Assembly (NCBI GenBank): GCA_963777915.1
Contig: CAVZSH010000005.1
Span: 186,001 to 250,000 of the forward strand
Direction of reading: 5' to 3'
DNA: 64,000 bases
Origin: CAVUPF01 sp963777915
GTDB taxonomy: Bacteria; Actinomycetota; Thermoleophilia; Solirubrobacterales; 70-9
Below, piece after piece: positions 1-7,417 of the stretch; positions within the stretch are counted from its first letter, which is position 1, and each line of letters opens with the position of its first letter. A program made the position numbers and the translations under genes. The notes below the pieces were generated by a model, which searched no databases, was not told the origin of the DNA, and saw nothing but the letters and a program-made list of their open reading frames with translations.

Positions 1-812
1 GTGTCCTCGGCGCCCTCGACGATCGTGCCGGCGTGGCCGAAGCTCATCCCCTTCATCTCCTCCTCGTCCATGAACTTGCCGGCCATGAACGCGATGATCG
101 GCAGCCGCGAGTCGTTCTCCTTCACCCAGGCGGAGAGCTGTGCCTCCATGCGGCCGCCGGGCTCGGTGTAGATGACGATCGCCTTGGTCTGCTCATCGGC
201 CTCGAAGTAGGGCATCAGCTCGGCGTAGGTGGATCCGATGATCGCGTCGCCGCCGATCGAGACCGCGGTGGAGACGCCGAGGCCGGCCTGAGTCAGCGAG
301 GAGGAGATCTCAGTGGTCATCCCGCCCGAGCGACTCATCACCCCTACCGGGCCCGGCGCGTAGGCCTTGGCGGCATCTTTGGCGGGGCCGCCGATGCCAC
401 CCATCTTGCAGACCCCGGGGACGATCAGGCCGAGGCAATTGGGGCCGATGATCCGCGCCCCTCGCATCGCCGCCAGCTCGACCATCTGGGCGACGTCGCG
501 GCGCGGGATGCGCTCGGTGACGATGACAATCAGCCCGATCCCGTTCTCAATCGCCTCAAAGACGGCGTCCTTGGTGAAGGCGGGGGGGACGGTGACGACC
601 GAGCCGTCGATCGGGCCGCCGTAGCTCTCCACGGCCTGGGCGACGGTGTCGAAGACCGGCACCCCGTGCACCTCGCGGCCCTTGCGCCCGGGGGTGACGC
701 CGCCGACCACCTCCGAGCCGTAATCGAGGCACTCCCTGGTCAGGTTTACCGCCTCCCGCCCGGTGATCCCCTGGACGATGAAGGTCGTGTCCTTGCTCAG
801 CAGGATGCTCAT
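1..812 (-). CDS. sucD: succinyl-CoA synthetase-type alpha subunit (partial, runs off the window)
   Basis: This is the alpha subunit of an NDP-forming acyl-CoA ligase, which normally makes succinate, NTP and CoA from succinyl-CoA in the TCA cycle. About 270 residues are visible of a usual 290-300; the C-terminus lies beyond base 1. The start MSILLSKDTTFIVQGITGRE is the typical CoA-binding Rossmann beginning. IGPNCLGL, a serine-rich SRSGGMTTE segment and GMSFGHAGTIVEG follow; the His in SFGHAG is the expected phosphohistidine. The approach to this His (KFMDEEEMKG) is unlike the usual APPGRRMGHAG and resembles other acyl-CoA ligases, so the substrate could be another dicarboxylate. The sucC partner lies 880 bp upstream, separated by an opposite-strand toxin-antitoxin module. 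Confidence 0.93.
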   Translation of the reverse strand, partial: MSILLSKDTTFIVQGITGREAVNLTRECLDYGSEVVGGVTPGRKGREVHGVPVFDTVAQAVESYGGPIDGSVVTVPPAFTKDAVFEAIENGIGLIVIVTERIPRRDVAQMVELAAMRGARIIGPNCLGLIVPGVCKMGGIGGPAKDAAKAYAPGPVGVMSRSGGMTTEISSSLTQAGLGVSTAVSIGGDAIIGSTYAELMPYFEADEQTKAIVIYTEPGGRMEAQLSAWVKENDSRLPIIAFMAGKFMDEEEMKGMSFGHAGTIVEGAED

Positions 813-932
813 CTTGGGATCCGATCGCCGAGCCGGGAAATGTCGCCCTCGCTGCTGACCGAATTGGCAGGCAGGTGGGGGATGCGGGCGTCGATCGACG
901 TCGTGAAAAGTAAAGTCTGATAATCTGATTTT

Positions 933-1184
933 ATGAGGCAGCTGAGCGCCACCGACGCGGCGCGGCGGTTCTCTGAGGTGCTCGACAGCGTCGAGTCTGA
1001 GGGCGAGTCGTTCGTCGTTGTCCGCCACGGCCGCGTCGTCGCCACGATCGGACCGGCGCTCGGCGGGACCGGGCGCTCGCTGAAGGAGGCGCTGTTAAAG
1101 AACCGGCCCGACACCGAGTGGGCCGCCGAGCTGCGCGAGCTGCGCGAGAGCATCGGCCCCGGAACGGACCCCTGGCGCGCCTGA
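933..1184 (+). CDS. Phd/YefM-type antitoxin
   Basis: This 83-residue protein begins MRQLSATDAARRFSEVLD, the usual start of Phd/YefM antitoxins, which bind their own promoter and neutralise a partner toxin. VRHGRVVATIGP is the conserved beta segment of that fold. The C-terminal half is presumably the toxin-binding tail. The stop codon overlaps the start of the PIN-domain gene, as expected of a co-translated toxin-antitoxin pair. The AT-rich run just upstream (about 905-930, with TAAAGTCTGATAATCTGA) is a plausible promoter. The pair lies on the strand opposite sucC and sucD and separates them. Confidence 0.85.
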   Translation: MRQLSATDAARRFSEVLDSVESEGESFVVVRHGRVVATIGPALGGTGRSLKEALLKNRPDTEWAAELRELRESIGPGTDPWRA

Positions 1185-1582
1185 TCCTCGACACCACGGT
1201 GCTGATCGACGCCGAGCGCGGTGAGATGGCGAAGCTCGATCGGCTGATCGGCGACTCCGACGACGTTGCGATCGCCGCGATCACCGCGGCGGAGCTGCTT
1301 GTGGGCGTCGAGCTGGCGGACCCGAAACGGCGAGCGGGGCGCGAGGCATTCGTCACCGCGGTGCTCGAGGCTGTCCCGGCCGAGGGATATGACCTCGACG
1401 TCGCCAGGGAGCACGCGGCGCTGCTTGCCCACACCCGCCGCAGCGGCCGCCCGCGCGGCGCCCACGATCTGATCGTCGCTGCTACCGCGCGAGCTCGCGG
1501 ACGGGAGGTCGTTAGCGCCGAGCACGGCGGTTTCGCCGGGCTGCCCGAGGTCGTGGTGCGCGGGGCGCTCGAGGGGGGATAG
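1181..1582 (+). CDS. PIN-domain ribonuclease toxin (VapC-like)
   Basis: PIN toxins are Mg-dependent ribonucleases, usually cutting tRNA or rRNA. The acidic residues appear in order: the Asp in LILDTTVLIDAE near the N-terminus, the Glu in AAELLVG, and the Asp in GAHDLIVAA. About 133 residues follow the CTG at 1181, which overlaps the antitoxin stop by two bases. The same frame is open back to a GTG at 1118, but those residues are Arg/Ala-rich and lie inside the antitoxin gene, so a start near 1172-1181 fits the family better. The start is uncertain because CTG would be an unusual initiator. Co-transcription with the antitoxin is likely. Confidence 0.85.
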   Translation: MILDTTVLIDAERGEMAKLDRLIGDSDDVAIAAITAAELLVGVELADPKRRAGREAFVTAVLEAVPAEGYDLDVAREHAALLAHTRRSGRPRGAHDLIVAATARARGREVVSAEHGGFAGLPEVVVRGALEGG

Positions 1583-1692
1583 GTAGCCGTCCGCTGCGAT
1601 CGTGCCGCTCGGCGCAGCGTCTCTAACGGTTGCGCGGTCAGCTGCTGAGGCGGCCGCCCTCGCCGCGATCGCCGAATGTAGGTGGACGCGTT

Positions 1693-2910
1693 TCACGCCG
1701 CCGCTCCCTGGATCTTTGAGACCGCCCGGCCCGCCGCCTCCCACATCGAGACGGAGCGGTCGCAGTACTCGACCCCATAGCGCTCGAGGATCTTGAACCC
1801 CTCCTCCTCCCAGGCGCCGGGGATGCGAAAGATCGCGATCGTCTCGCCGGGGTCCTTGCCGAGCTCCAGGCAGGCCTTGATCACGCCGCGGGCGACGATG
1901 TCGACCCGGGTGTTGGAGACGATCGACATCATCACGGCGATCTTCTCGACCCCGTCCTTCTGGAGGACCTCCTTGGCCAGGCCGCAGGCCTTGGCGACCG
2001 AGGGGTTGCCGCCGATCTCGGAGTAGTTGGCGGGCCGCCCGCCTTGGCTTCGGACCGCGTCGGTAAGGGTCAGCGAGCCGCCCCCGGCGCCGATCACCAG
2101 TCCCAGGTTGCCCACGAAGCCGTGGTCGCGGCCCTGGATCACGCCGCGGTGATCGGCCGCGTCGATCGCCGCGACGTTGCGCTCGAATGCGGAGGGCTCA
2201 TAGGCCTCCCGCGTGTCGTCCTCGGCGATCTCGAGCTGGCCTCGCAACAGCGCCTTTTGGCGGCCGACCGCCTCGTTCTCCATCTCCATGTGGGCGTCGA
2301 GGGCGACGAAGCTGCCGTCCGCAAGCTCGGCCAGCGGGTTGATCTCGGCCAGGGTCATGTCGCGCTCGCCGAAGAGGCGGGCGAGGCGGGCGAGGATCGG
2401 CGTCGCGCGGTTTAGCTGGGAGCCGCTCACCCCGGTTGCGGCGATCGCCTGCTTTGCCTCGAAGTCGGAGATCGGCAGAAGGTTGGAGAGGTGGCCGCGT
2501 CCGACGTGTTCAGGGTGGTTCTCGGCGACCTCCTCGATGTCGATGCCGCCCATGTCGCTGAACAGCATCAGCGGCCGCTTCGCGGTCCCGTCCCAGACGA
2601 CCCCGGCGTAGTACTCCTGCTTGACCTCGGCTTTGGGATCGACCAGCACCCCGCGCGGCATGTGCCCGTTGATCTCCAGCTCGAGGATGTCCGCCGCGTG
2701 CTCGGCAGCCTCATCGGGCGTCTCGGCGAACTTCACGCCCCCGGCCTTCATCCGCCCGCCGCTCAGCACCTGGGACTTGATCACCACCGGCCCGCCGATC
2801 TCCTCGGCAACTCTCCGCGCCTCCTCGGCGCTCTTGCAGAAGCCGTACTGCGTGACCGGGATTCCGGCCAGCTCGACGATCTTGCGTGCCTCGTACTCAA
2901 AGAAGCGCAT
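1693..2910 (-). CDS. sucC: succinyl-CoA synthetase-type beta subunit (ATP-grasp)
   Basis: This is the beta subunit of an NDP-forming acyl-CoA ligase, 405 residues. The N-terminal ATP-grasp domain starts MRFFEYEARKIVELAGIPV and contains VVIKSQVLSGGRMKAGGVKF, the nucleotide-binding loop. LAEINPLAEL and ALDAHMEMEN are the metal-binding stretch. The C-terminal CoA-ligase domain is divergent: it has YSEIGGNPSVAKA and MMSIVSNTRVD where canonical SucC has DVGGGA and NIFGGI. The enzyme could therefore use malate or citrate rather than succinate. It is transcribed toward sucD but separated from it by an opposite-strand toxin-antitoxin pair, so normal sucCD coupling is lost or needs long readthrough. 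Confidence 0.9.
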   Translation of the reverse strand: MRFFEYEARKIVELAGIPVTQYGFCKSAEEARRVAEEIGGPVVIKSQVLSGGRMKAGGVKFAETPDEAAEHAADILELEINGHMPRGVLVDPKAEVKQEYYAGVVWDGTAKRPLMLFSDMGGIDIEEVAENHPEHVGRGHLSNLLPISDFEAKQAIAATGVSGSQLNRATPILARLARLFGERDMTLAEINPLAELADGSFVALDAHMEMENEAVGRQKALLRGQLEIAEDDTREAYEPSAFERNVAAIDAADHRGVIQGRDHGFVGNLGLVIGAGGGSLTLTDAVRSQGGRPANYSEIGGNPSVAKACGLAKEVLQKDGVEKIAVMMSIVSNTRVDIVARGVIKACLELGKDPGETIAIFRIPGAWEEEGFKILERYGVEYCDRSVSMWEAAGRAVSKIQGAAA

Positions 2911-3157
2911 CAGCGGCGCGGAACCCTATCCGACGAGGGTTTGAGTGGCGCTAATCCCGCCTGGCGGCGGCGGCAGATCGTTGACGACGGTGGCAGGGGG
3001 TCGGGGGTTGAGCCAGGGAGTGGACGGATTGTGGTTGATGATCGGACAAATTGTCGAGTTGCGCTGCTCCGCGCGCGCTGAGCGAGGGCGCTCGGGCTTA
3101 CCTTCAGTGAGCGCCTGGGATACTTGCCGCCTGAGACCACTCGGAAAAGACAAACGC

Positions 3158-3460
3158 ATGAGCTTCTCGGTCCGCGGCGCCGTCGCCGTCGGGCTCCTCG
3201 CGGTCGTGGTAGCCGTGGCCGGCTGCGGGGAAACGGTGATCGACAGCTCCAAGGTGCAGGCGGCGATCCAGGCCAACCTCGAAAAGGCGCTGCACCACAA
3301 GGTTTCCTCGGTTTCCTGCCCCTCCGAACAGAAGGTCACCCCGGGCGCGACCTTCACCTGTTCGGTCAGCTTCTCAGGCGGGCGGCAGGCGACGGCGACG
3401 CTGAAGATCATCAACAAGGAAGCCGACGTGAGCATGATCGGCCTGCGAGCCAGTAAGTAG
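3158..3460 (+). CDS. DUF4333-type lipoprotein
   Basis: A 100-residue exported protein. Residues 1-22 form a hydrophobic signal ending in VVAVAGCG, a lipobox-like site where the Cys would be lipidated, so it is probably an outer-face membrane lipoprotein. The mature part has the DUF4333 pattern: two cysteines (SVSCPS and FTCSVSFSGG) and a short beta-rich domain. The function of this family is unknown. The ATG at 3158 was chosen because it gives a proper signal peptide; the frame is open further upstream without one. The gene ends two bases before the GTG of pckG, so the two are probably co-transcribed. A decayed second copy of its 3' end precedes the pckG relic near 21.1-21.2 kb. Confidence 0.8.
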   Translation: MSFSVRGAVAVGLLAVVVAVAGCGETVIDSSKVQAAIQANLEKALHHKVSSVSCPSEQKVTPGATFTCSVSFSGGRQATATLKIINKEADVSMIGLRASK

Positions 3461-3461
3461 A

Positions 3462-5279
3462 GTGCCGGGGATGAACTACTCGACTGCGGCCAGCGCGCCG
3501 ACCACGCATTCAACCCTGCTCGACTGGGTCGGTGAGATCGCCGACCTGACCCAGCCCGACGCCATCCACTGGTGCGACGGCTCCGCCGAGGAGTACGACT
3601 CTCTTGCCCAGACGCTGATCGACGCGGGGACCTTTGAGCGCCTCTCCGACGCCAAGCGCCCCAACTCCTATCTCGCTCTTTCCGACCCCGCCGACGTCGC
3701 CCGGGTCGAGGACCGTACTTTCATCTGCTCTGAGCGCGAGGAGGACGCCGGGCCGACCAACAACTGGTGTGACCCGGCCGAGATGCGCGCCAAACTGAGC
3801 GGTCTCTTCGCGGGCTCGATGAAGGGCCGCACGATGTACGTGGTGCCCTTCTCGATGGGCCCGATCGGCTCGCCGATCTCCCACATCGGCGTGCAGCTCA
3901 CCGATTCCCCCTACGTCGCCGCCTCGATGCGGATCATGACCCGGATGGGCGCCCCCGCCCTGGAGGCGCTTGGCGCCGAGGGCGAGTTCGTGCCCTGCGT
4001 GCACTCGGTCGGGATGCCGCTCGCCGAGGGCGCCGAAGATGTCGCCTGGCCCTGCAACAAGGACAACAAGTACATCGTCCACTACCCCGAGACGCGGCAG
4101 ATCTGGTCCTTTGGCTCCGGCTATGGCGGCAACGCGCTGCTCGGCAAGAAGTGCTTCGCGCTGCGGATCGCCTCGGCGATGGCGCGCGAGGAGGGCTGGC
4201 TCGCCGAGCACATGCTGATCCTCAAGCTGACCTCACCGGAGGGGGCGGTCAAGTACGTGACCGGTGCCTTCCCCTCGGCTTGCGGCAAGACCAACCTGGC
4301 GATGCTGATCCCGACCCTGCCCGGCTGGCAGGTCGAGACGATTGGCGATGACATCGCCTGGATGAAGTTCGGTTCCGACGGCCGCCTCTACGCGGTCAAC
4401 CCCGAGGCCGGCTTCTTCGGCGTCGCGCCCAACACCAGCCACAAGACCAACCCTAACGCGATGGCGACGATCGAGCGCAACACGATCTTCACCAACTGCG
4501 CGAAGACCGACGACGGCGACATCTGGTGGGAGGGGATGACCGGCGAGGCGCCCGAGCACGCGATCGACTGGCACGGCGAGGACTGGACTCCCGACTCCGA
4601 GCAGCCGGCTGCACACCCCAACGCCCGCTTCACAACGCCCGCCTCTCAGTGCCCCTCGATCGCGCCGGAGTGGCAGGACCCGGCCGGCGTGCCGATCGAC
4701 GCCTTCCTCTTCGGGGGTCGGCGGGCGACCGTCGTGCCGCTCGTCCACGAGGCCTTCGACTGGGAGCACGCGGTCTTCATGGGGGCGACGATGTCCTCGG
4801 AGACGACCGCGGCGGCAGCCGGTGAGGTCGGGCAGCTGCGCTTTGACCCGATGGCGATGCTGCCCTTCTGCGGCTACAACATGGCCGACTACTTCGCCCA
4901 TTGGCTGGGCGCCGCCGAGCGCGAGGGGGCCCAGCTGCCGCGCGTCTTCCACGTCAACTGGTTCCGAAAAGACGCTGACGGCAAGTTCCTGTGGCCCGGG
5001 TTCGGCGAGAACAGCCGGGTCTTGGAGTGGATCTTCCGCCGCTGTGAGGACAGCGCCGAGGCGGTCTCCTCGCCGATCGGCCTGCTGCCGAAGGAGGGCG
5101 CGATCAACACCGAGGGGCTTGAGATCTCCGAGGCGGCGATGAGCGAGCTGCTCTGCGTGGACGAGGATCTGGTGCGCCGCCAGCTCCCGCAGCTCAAGGA
5201 GCACCTGGCGAGGTTCGGTGAGAAGCTGCCGCCGCAGATCGCCAGGCAGCTGGAGGCGCTGGAAGAGCGCTTGGGCTAG
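3462..5279 (+). CDS. pckG: phosphoenolpyruvate carboxykinase (GTP)
   Basis: This enzyme converts oxaloacetate and GTP to PEP, CO2 and GDP, the entry step of gluconeogenesis. At 605 residues it has the normal length of the GTP-dependent family. Visible motifs are FPSACGKTNLAM near residue 270 (P-loop with the reactive Cys), GDDIAWMKF (second kinase motif), FLFGGRRATVVPLV, and HVNWFRKDADGKFLWPGFGEN in the C-terminal lobe. Start is GTG 3462 or ATG 3471; both give the same protein apart from three residues. The last 80 bp are repeated directly at 6676-6758 beyond the DUF4143 gene, and a start-plus-end relic of the gene lies at 21211-21558. Confidence 0.97.
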   Translation: MPGMNYSTAASAPTTHSTLLDWVGEIADLTQPDAIHWCDGSAEEYDSLAQTLIDAGTFERLSDAKRPNSYLALSDPADVARVEDRTFICSEREEDAGPTNNWCDPAEMRAKLSGLFAGSMKGRTMYVVPFSMGPIGSPISHIGVQLTDSPYVAASMRIMTRMGAPALEALGAEGEFVPCVHSVGMPLAEGAEDVAWPCNKDNKYIVHYPETRQIWSFGSGYGGNALLGKKCFALRIASAMAREEGWLAEHMLILKLTSPEGAVKYVTGAFPSACGKTNLAMLIPTLPGWQVETIGDDIAWMKFGSDGRLYAVNPEAGFFGVAPNTSHKTNPNAMATIERNTIFTNCAKTDDGDIWWEGMTGEAPEHAIDWHGEDWTPDSEQPAAHPNARFTTPASQCPSIAPEWQDPAGVPIDAFLFGGRRATVVPLVHEAFDWEHAVFMGATMSSETTAAAAGEVGQLRFDPMAMLPFCGYNMADYFAHWLGAAEREGAQLPRVFHVNWFRKDADGKFLWPGFGENSRVLEWIFRRCEDSAEAVSSPIGLLPKEGAINTEGLEISEAAMSELLCVDEDLVRRQLPQLKEHLARFGEKLPPQIARQLEALEERLG

Positions 5280-5375
5280 ATCCGAAGCCTGCGCCGCCGC
5301 AGAAAAGCGCATGAAGCTCGGCATCGTCTCGGCTGGGGAGGGGGGAGCTTGTAGGGCGCTTGGCGCCTTTCGGCG

Positions 5376-6614
5376 TCAACTCCACAGGGTGGCGAGCGGC
5401 CATGCTTCCAGCTGCTTCCCGAAGGGAAGGCGCTCGCCTCCCGCATAGAGCACCACGCCACGGGCGAAGCGGTCCTTGCCGAGTCGGTCGCGCAGTGTGG
5501 CGAGGTGCTTGAAGTCCTGACTCCGCACCGTCGTCGAGGCCTTCACCTCAACGCCCGCCACACGGCTGTCGGCGCCTTCCAGCACGAAATCGACCTCGGC
5601 GCCCCGCGCGGTGCGCATGTGAAGCAGGGTCGCGCGCAGTTTTGAGGCCGAAAGCTGCTTGGCCAGCTCCATCCCGACGAAGCACTCCAAGACGATTCCC
5701 AGCAGGGCTTCGTCCTCTTCGAGCCGCGCCCGGTCGGCCCGCAGCAGGTGGGCGAGCAGGGCCGAGTCGGAGACGAGGAGCTTCGGCGCCTTCGTGATCT
5801 GCTTGATGCGGTTGGTGTGCCACGCCGGCAGGCGACGGACCAGGAAGACGTGCTCAAGCAAGGTCAAGTAGCGATCCAACGAGGTCCGCGGGATCCCCAC
5901 GGAGCTGCTCACCTCGGTCTTGTTCAGCGGCGCGCGGACACGCGAAGCAAGCGAGGCGAGCACCGCCGGAACCTCCGCGAGGCGCTCTATGTTCGCTAGG
6001 TCGCGGAGGTCGCGCTGGACGATCGCGGTGAGGTAGGCGGCAAGCCACTCCTCGCGGCGGTCGGGGCTTCGCCCCAGCACCTCCGGGAAGCCGCCGCGCG
6101 CGACGCGCTCGACCAATTCTCTGCGGGATGTCGCCGGCGCGGCCGCGGGTTTCGGGGAGCCGTCGAGTAGCAGCTCGACGAACCGTCCCGACACTCCCTC
6201 GATCTCGGCCTGCGAGAACGGCCACAGCGTGTGGATCTCGACTCGTCCGGCAAGCGACTCCGAGACCCTTGGCAAGAGCATCACCTGCGCCGACCCGGTG
6301 AGGATGAAGCGCCCGGGGCGCCGATCGTGGTCGATCGCCGCCTTGATCGGAAGGAGCAGGTCGGGCGCCCGCTGGATCTCGTCGATGACCAGGGAGCCGT
6401 CGGTGCTCTCGATCAGGCCGACGGGGTCGCGTTGGGCCGCATCGAGGGCGCGCAAGTCGTCGAGAGTGACGTAGCGCGCCGGGTGGGGTCCGGAGGCGAG
6501 GCCCTGCACAAGCGTGCTCTTGCCAGCTTGACGCGGCCCGACGAGCATGACCGCAGGCGTGTCCTTGAGGGCGGCGAGAAGGCGGGGGGTGATAGCGCGC
6601 TCGATGGTCTGCAT
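5376..6614 (-). CDS. AAA-type ATPase with C-terminal DUF4143 domain
   Basis: A 412-residue protein. AVMLVGPRQAGKSTLVQGL near residue 20 is a Walker A P-loop, and GSLVIDEIQRAPDLL is Walker B with the usual EIQ signature of the AAA_14 family. ILTGSAQ follows as a sensor motif. The C-terminal DUF4143 part contains FVLEG and VAGVEVKAS, a PD-(D/E)xK-like pattern suggesting a nuclease-related fold. Such proteins are common in prokaryotic accessory regions; their role is unproven, though links to toxin or defence functions have been proposed. Start is the ATG at 6614, because the frame upstream runs through a copy of the pckG 3' end. The gene sits between two direct copies of that 3' end. A frameshifted relic of its own 3' end lies near 20.3 kb. 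Confidence 0.9.
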   Translation of the reverse strand: MQTIERAITPRLLAALKDTPAVMLVGPRQAGKSTLVQGLASGPHPARYVTLDDLRALDAAQRDPVGLIESTDGSLVIDEIQRAPDLLLPIKAAIDHDRRPGRFILTGSAQVMLLPRVSESLAGRVEIHTLWPFSQAEIEGVSGRFVELLLDGSPKPAAAPATSRRELVERVARGGFPEVLGRSPDRREEWLAAYLTAIVQRDLRDLANIERLAEVPAVLASLASRVRAPLNKTEVSSSVGIPRTSLDRYLTLLEHVFLVRRLPAWHTNRIKQITKAPKLLVSDSALLAHLLRADRARLEEDEALLGIVLECFVGMELAKQLSASKLRATLLHMRTARGAEVDFVLEGADSRVAGVEVKASTTVRSQDFKHLATLRDRLGKDRFARGVVLYAGGERLPFGKQLEAWPLATLWS

Positions 6615-6675
6615 GACAGCTCCAGTTGCCCGGTCATTATATGCCCATCTAGTGGACGATCTATGCACATCCTCA

Positions 6676-6758
6676 AGGAGTACCTGGCGGGGTTCGAGGA
6701 GAGGCTGCCGTCGCAGATCGCCAGGCAGCTGGAGGCGCTGGAAGAGCGCCTCGGCTAA
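6676..6758 (+). pseudogene. second copy of the pckG 3' end
   Basis: About 83 bp match the last 81 bp of pckG (5199-5279), from AAGGAGTACCTGGCG through GAAGAGCGCCTCGGCTAA, encoding a tail like EYLAGFEERLPSQIARQLEALEERLG. The match fades upstream but may extend to GTGGACGA near 6650. The two copies are direct repeats bracketing the DUF4143 gene. It is a fragment with no start of its own. Confidence 0.85.
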
Positions 6759-6763
6759 GTGGT

Positions 6764-6866
6764 CTCGTTCTGAAGTTCGCGCACGTATCCGATGGATCGA
6801 CACGCTCGCTCCTCTGCGACAGCGGGCACGAACTCGGTGCCAGCGCGGGCGACTGCGTCTCGTCCG
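6764..6866 (-). repeat. about 103-bp repeat, inverted relative to 14922-15025
   Basis: Read on the minus strand, this segment aligns with 14922-15025 on the plus strand. The best shared core is GAGGAGCGAGCGTGTCGATCC followed by a short variable run and GTGCGCGAACTT, and the match continues on the 5' side from CGGACGAG. It is not inside a convincing gene in either place. It may be a relic of a gene or a small dispersed repeat. Confidence 0.7.
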
Positions 6867-7039
6867 GAGGGAGAGCGTTGAGGGTCAGCGGCGCGCACTC
6901 GCATTTCGGTGGATGCGGCAGTCCAAGAAGTGAGTGTTGCCCTGCCCCGGGCGAGTGCCCCGATCCATGGCTTAACGCCATACTCTCGCGGGTGCAAGCC
7001 GTCCCGCCGATAGCTCCGCGGCCGAGGCACTCTCGCGAC

Positions 7040-7417
7040 ATGCTTTTGGGGGCGGCCGCCGCGATCCTTGCGGGTAGCGTCGCGGTGCTTGCGGCTGCCG
7101 ACATCCTGGGCTTGGTGGATCTCTTCGATACCAATTGGCCCACCGGGTTTCGGATCGCGTCCGGGTGCAAGGTGATGTTCGACCTCATCCTGATTCCCGC
7201 CTTTACCCTCAGCAGCGTCGCCTTTTTGTCCCAGGCGGGGCGAAGAGCCAGAAGGCTCGAGATCGGCGCACTCTTGGCAGCATCCGGAGCCGTCGTTGGC
7301 TTGATCGGCGCAGCACTCGCGGCTGCAGTCAGCATCGCGCACCACTATTCGGGTACCTACACCGCAGGGCTCTGTTTCGATGTGGCGGGGACTTTCGTTA
7401 CGATGTTCGCCGCGCTA
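7040..7417 (+). pseudogene. multispanning membrane protein, 5' part (split by IS630 element)
   Basis: The ATG at 7040 starts a hydrophobic protein with about four membrane segments in 126 residues (MLLGAAAAILAGSVAVLAAA; LILIPAFTLSSVAFL; LLAASGAVVGLIGAALAAAV; GLCFDVAGTFVTMFAAL). The present stop at 7421 is made by the left end of the inserted IS element. If the element and one TA are removed, the frame continues without interruption from GCGCTA into GCTGCATCT at 8566 and ends at 9072. The original protein would have been about 295 residues with roughly eight membrane segments. I do not recognise its family. Confidence 0.8.

Noticed and set aside
809..1744. 311-codon frame on the minus strand between sucD and sucC
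   Set aside because: It is the mirror of the toxin-antitoxin pair in high-GC DNA; low-complexity Arg/Ala/Ser composition, no domain.
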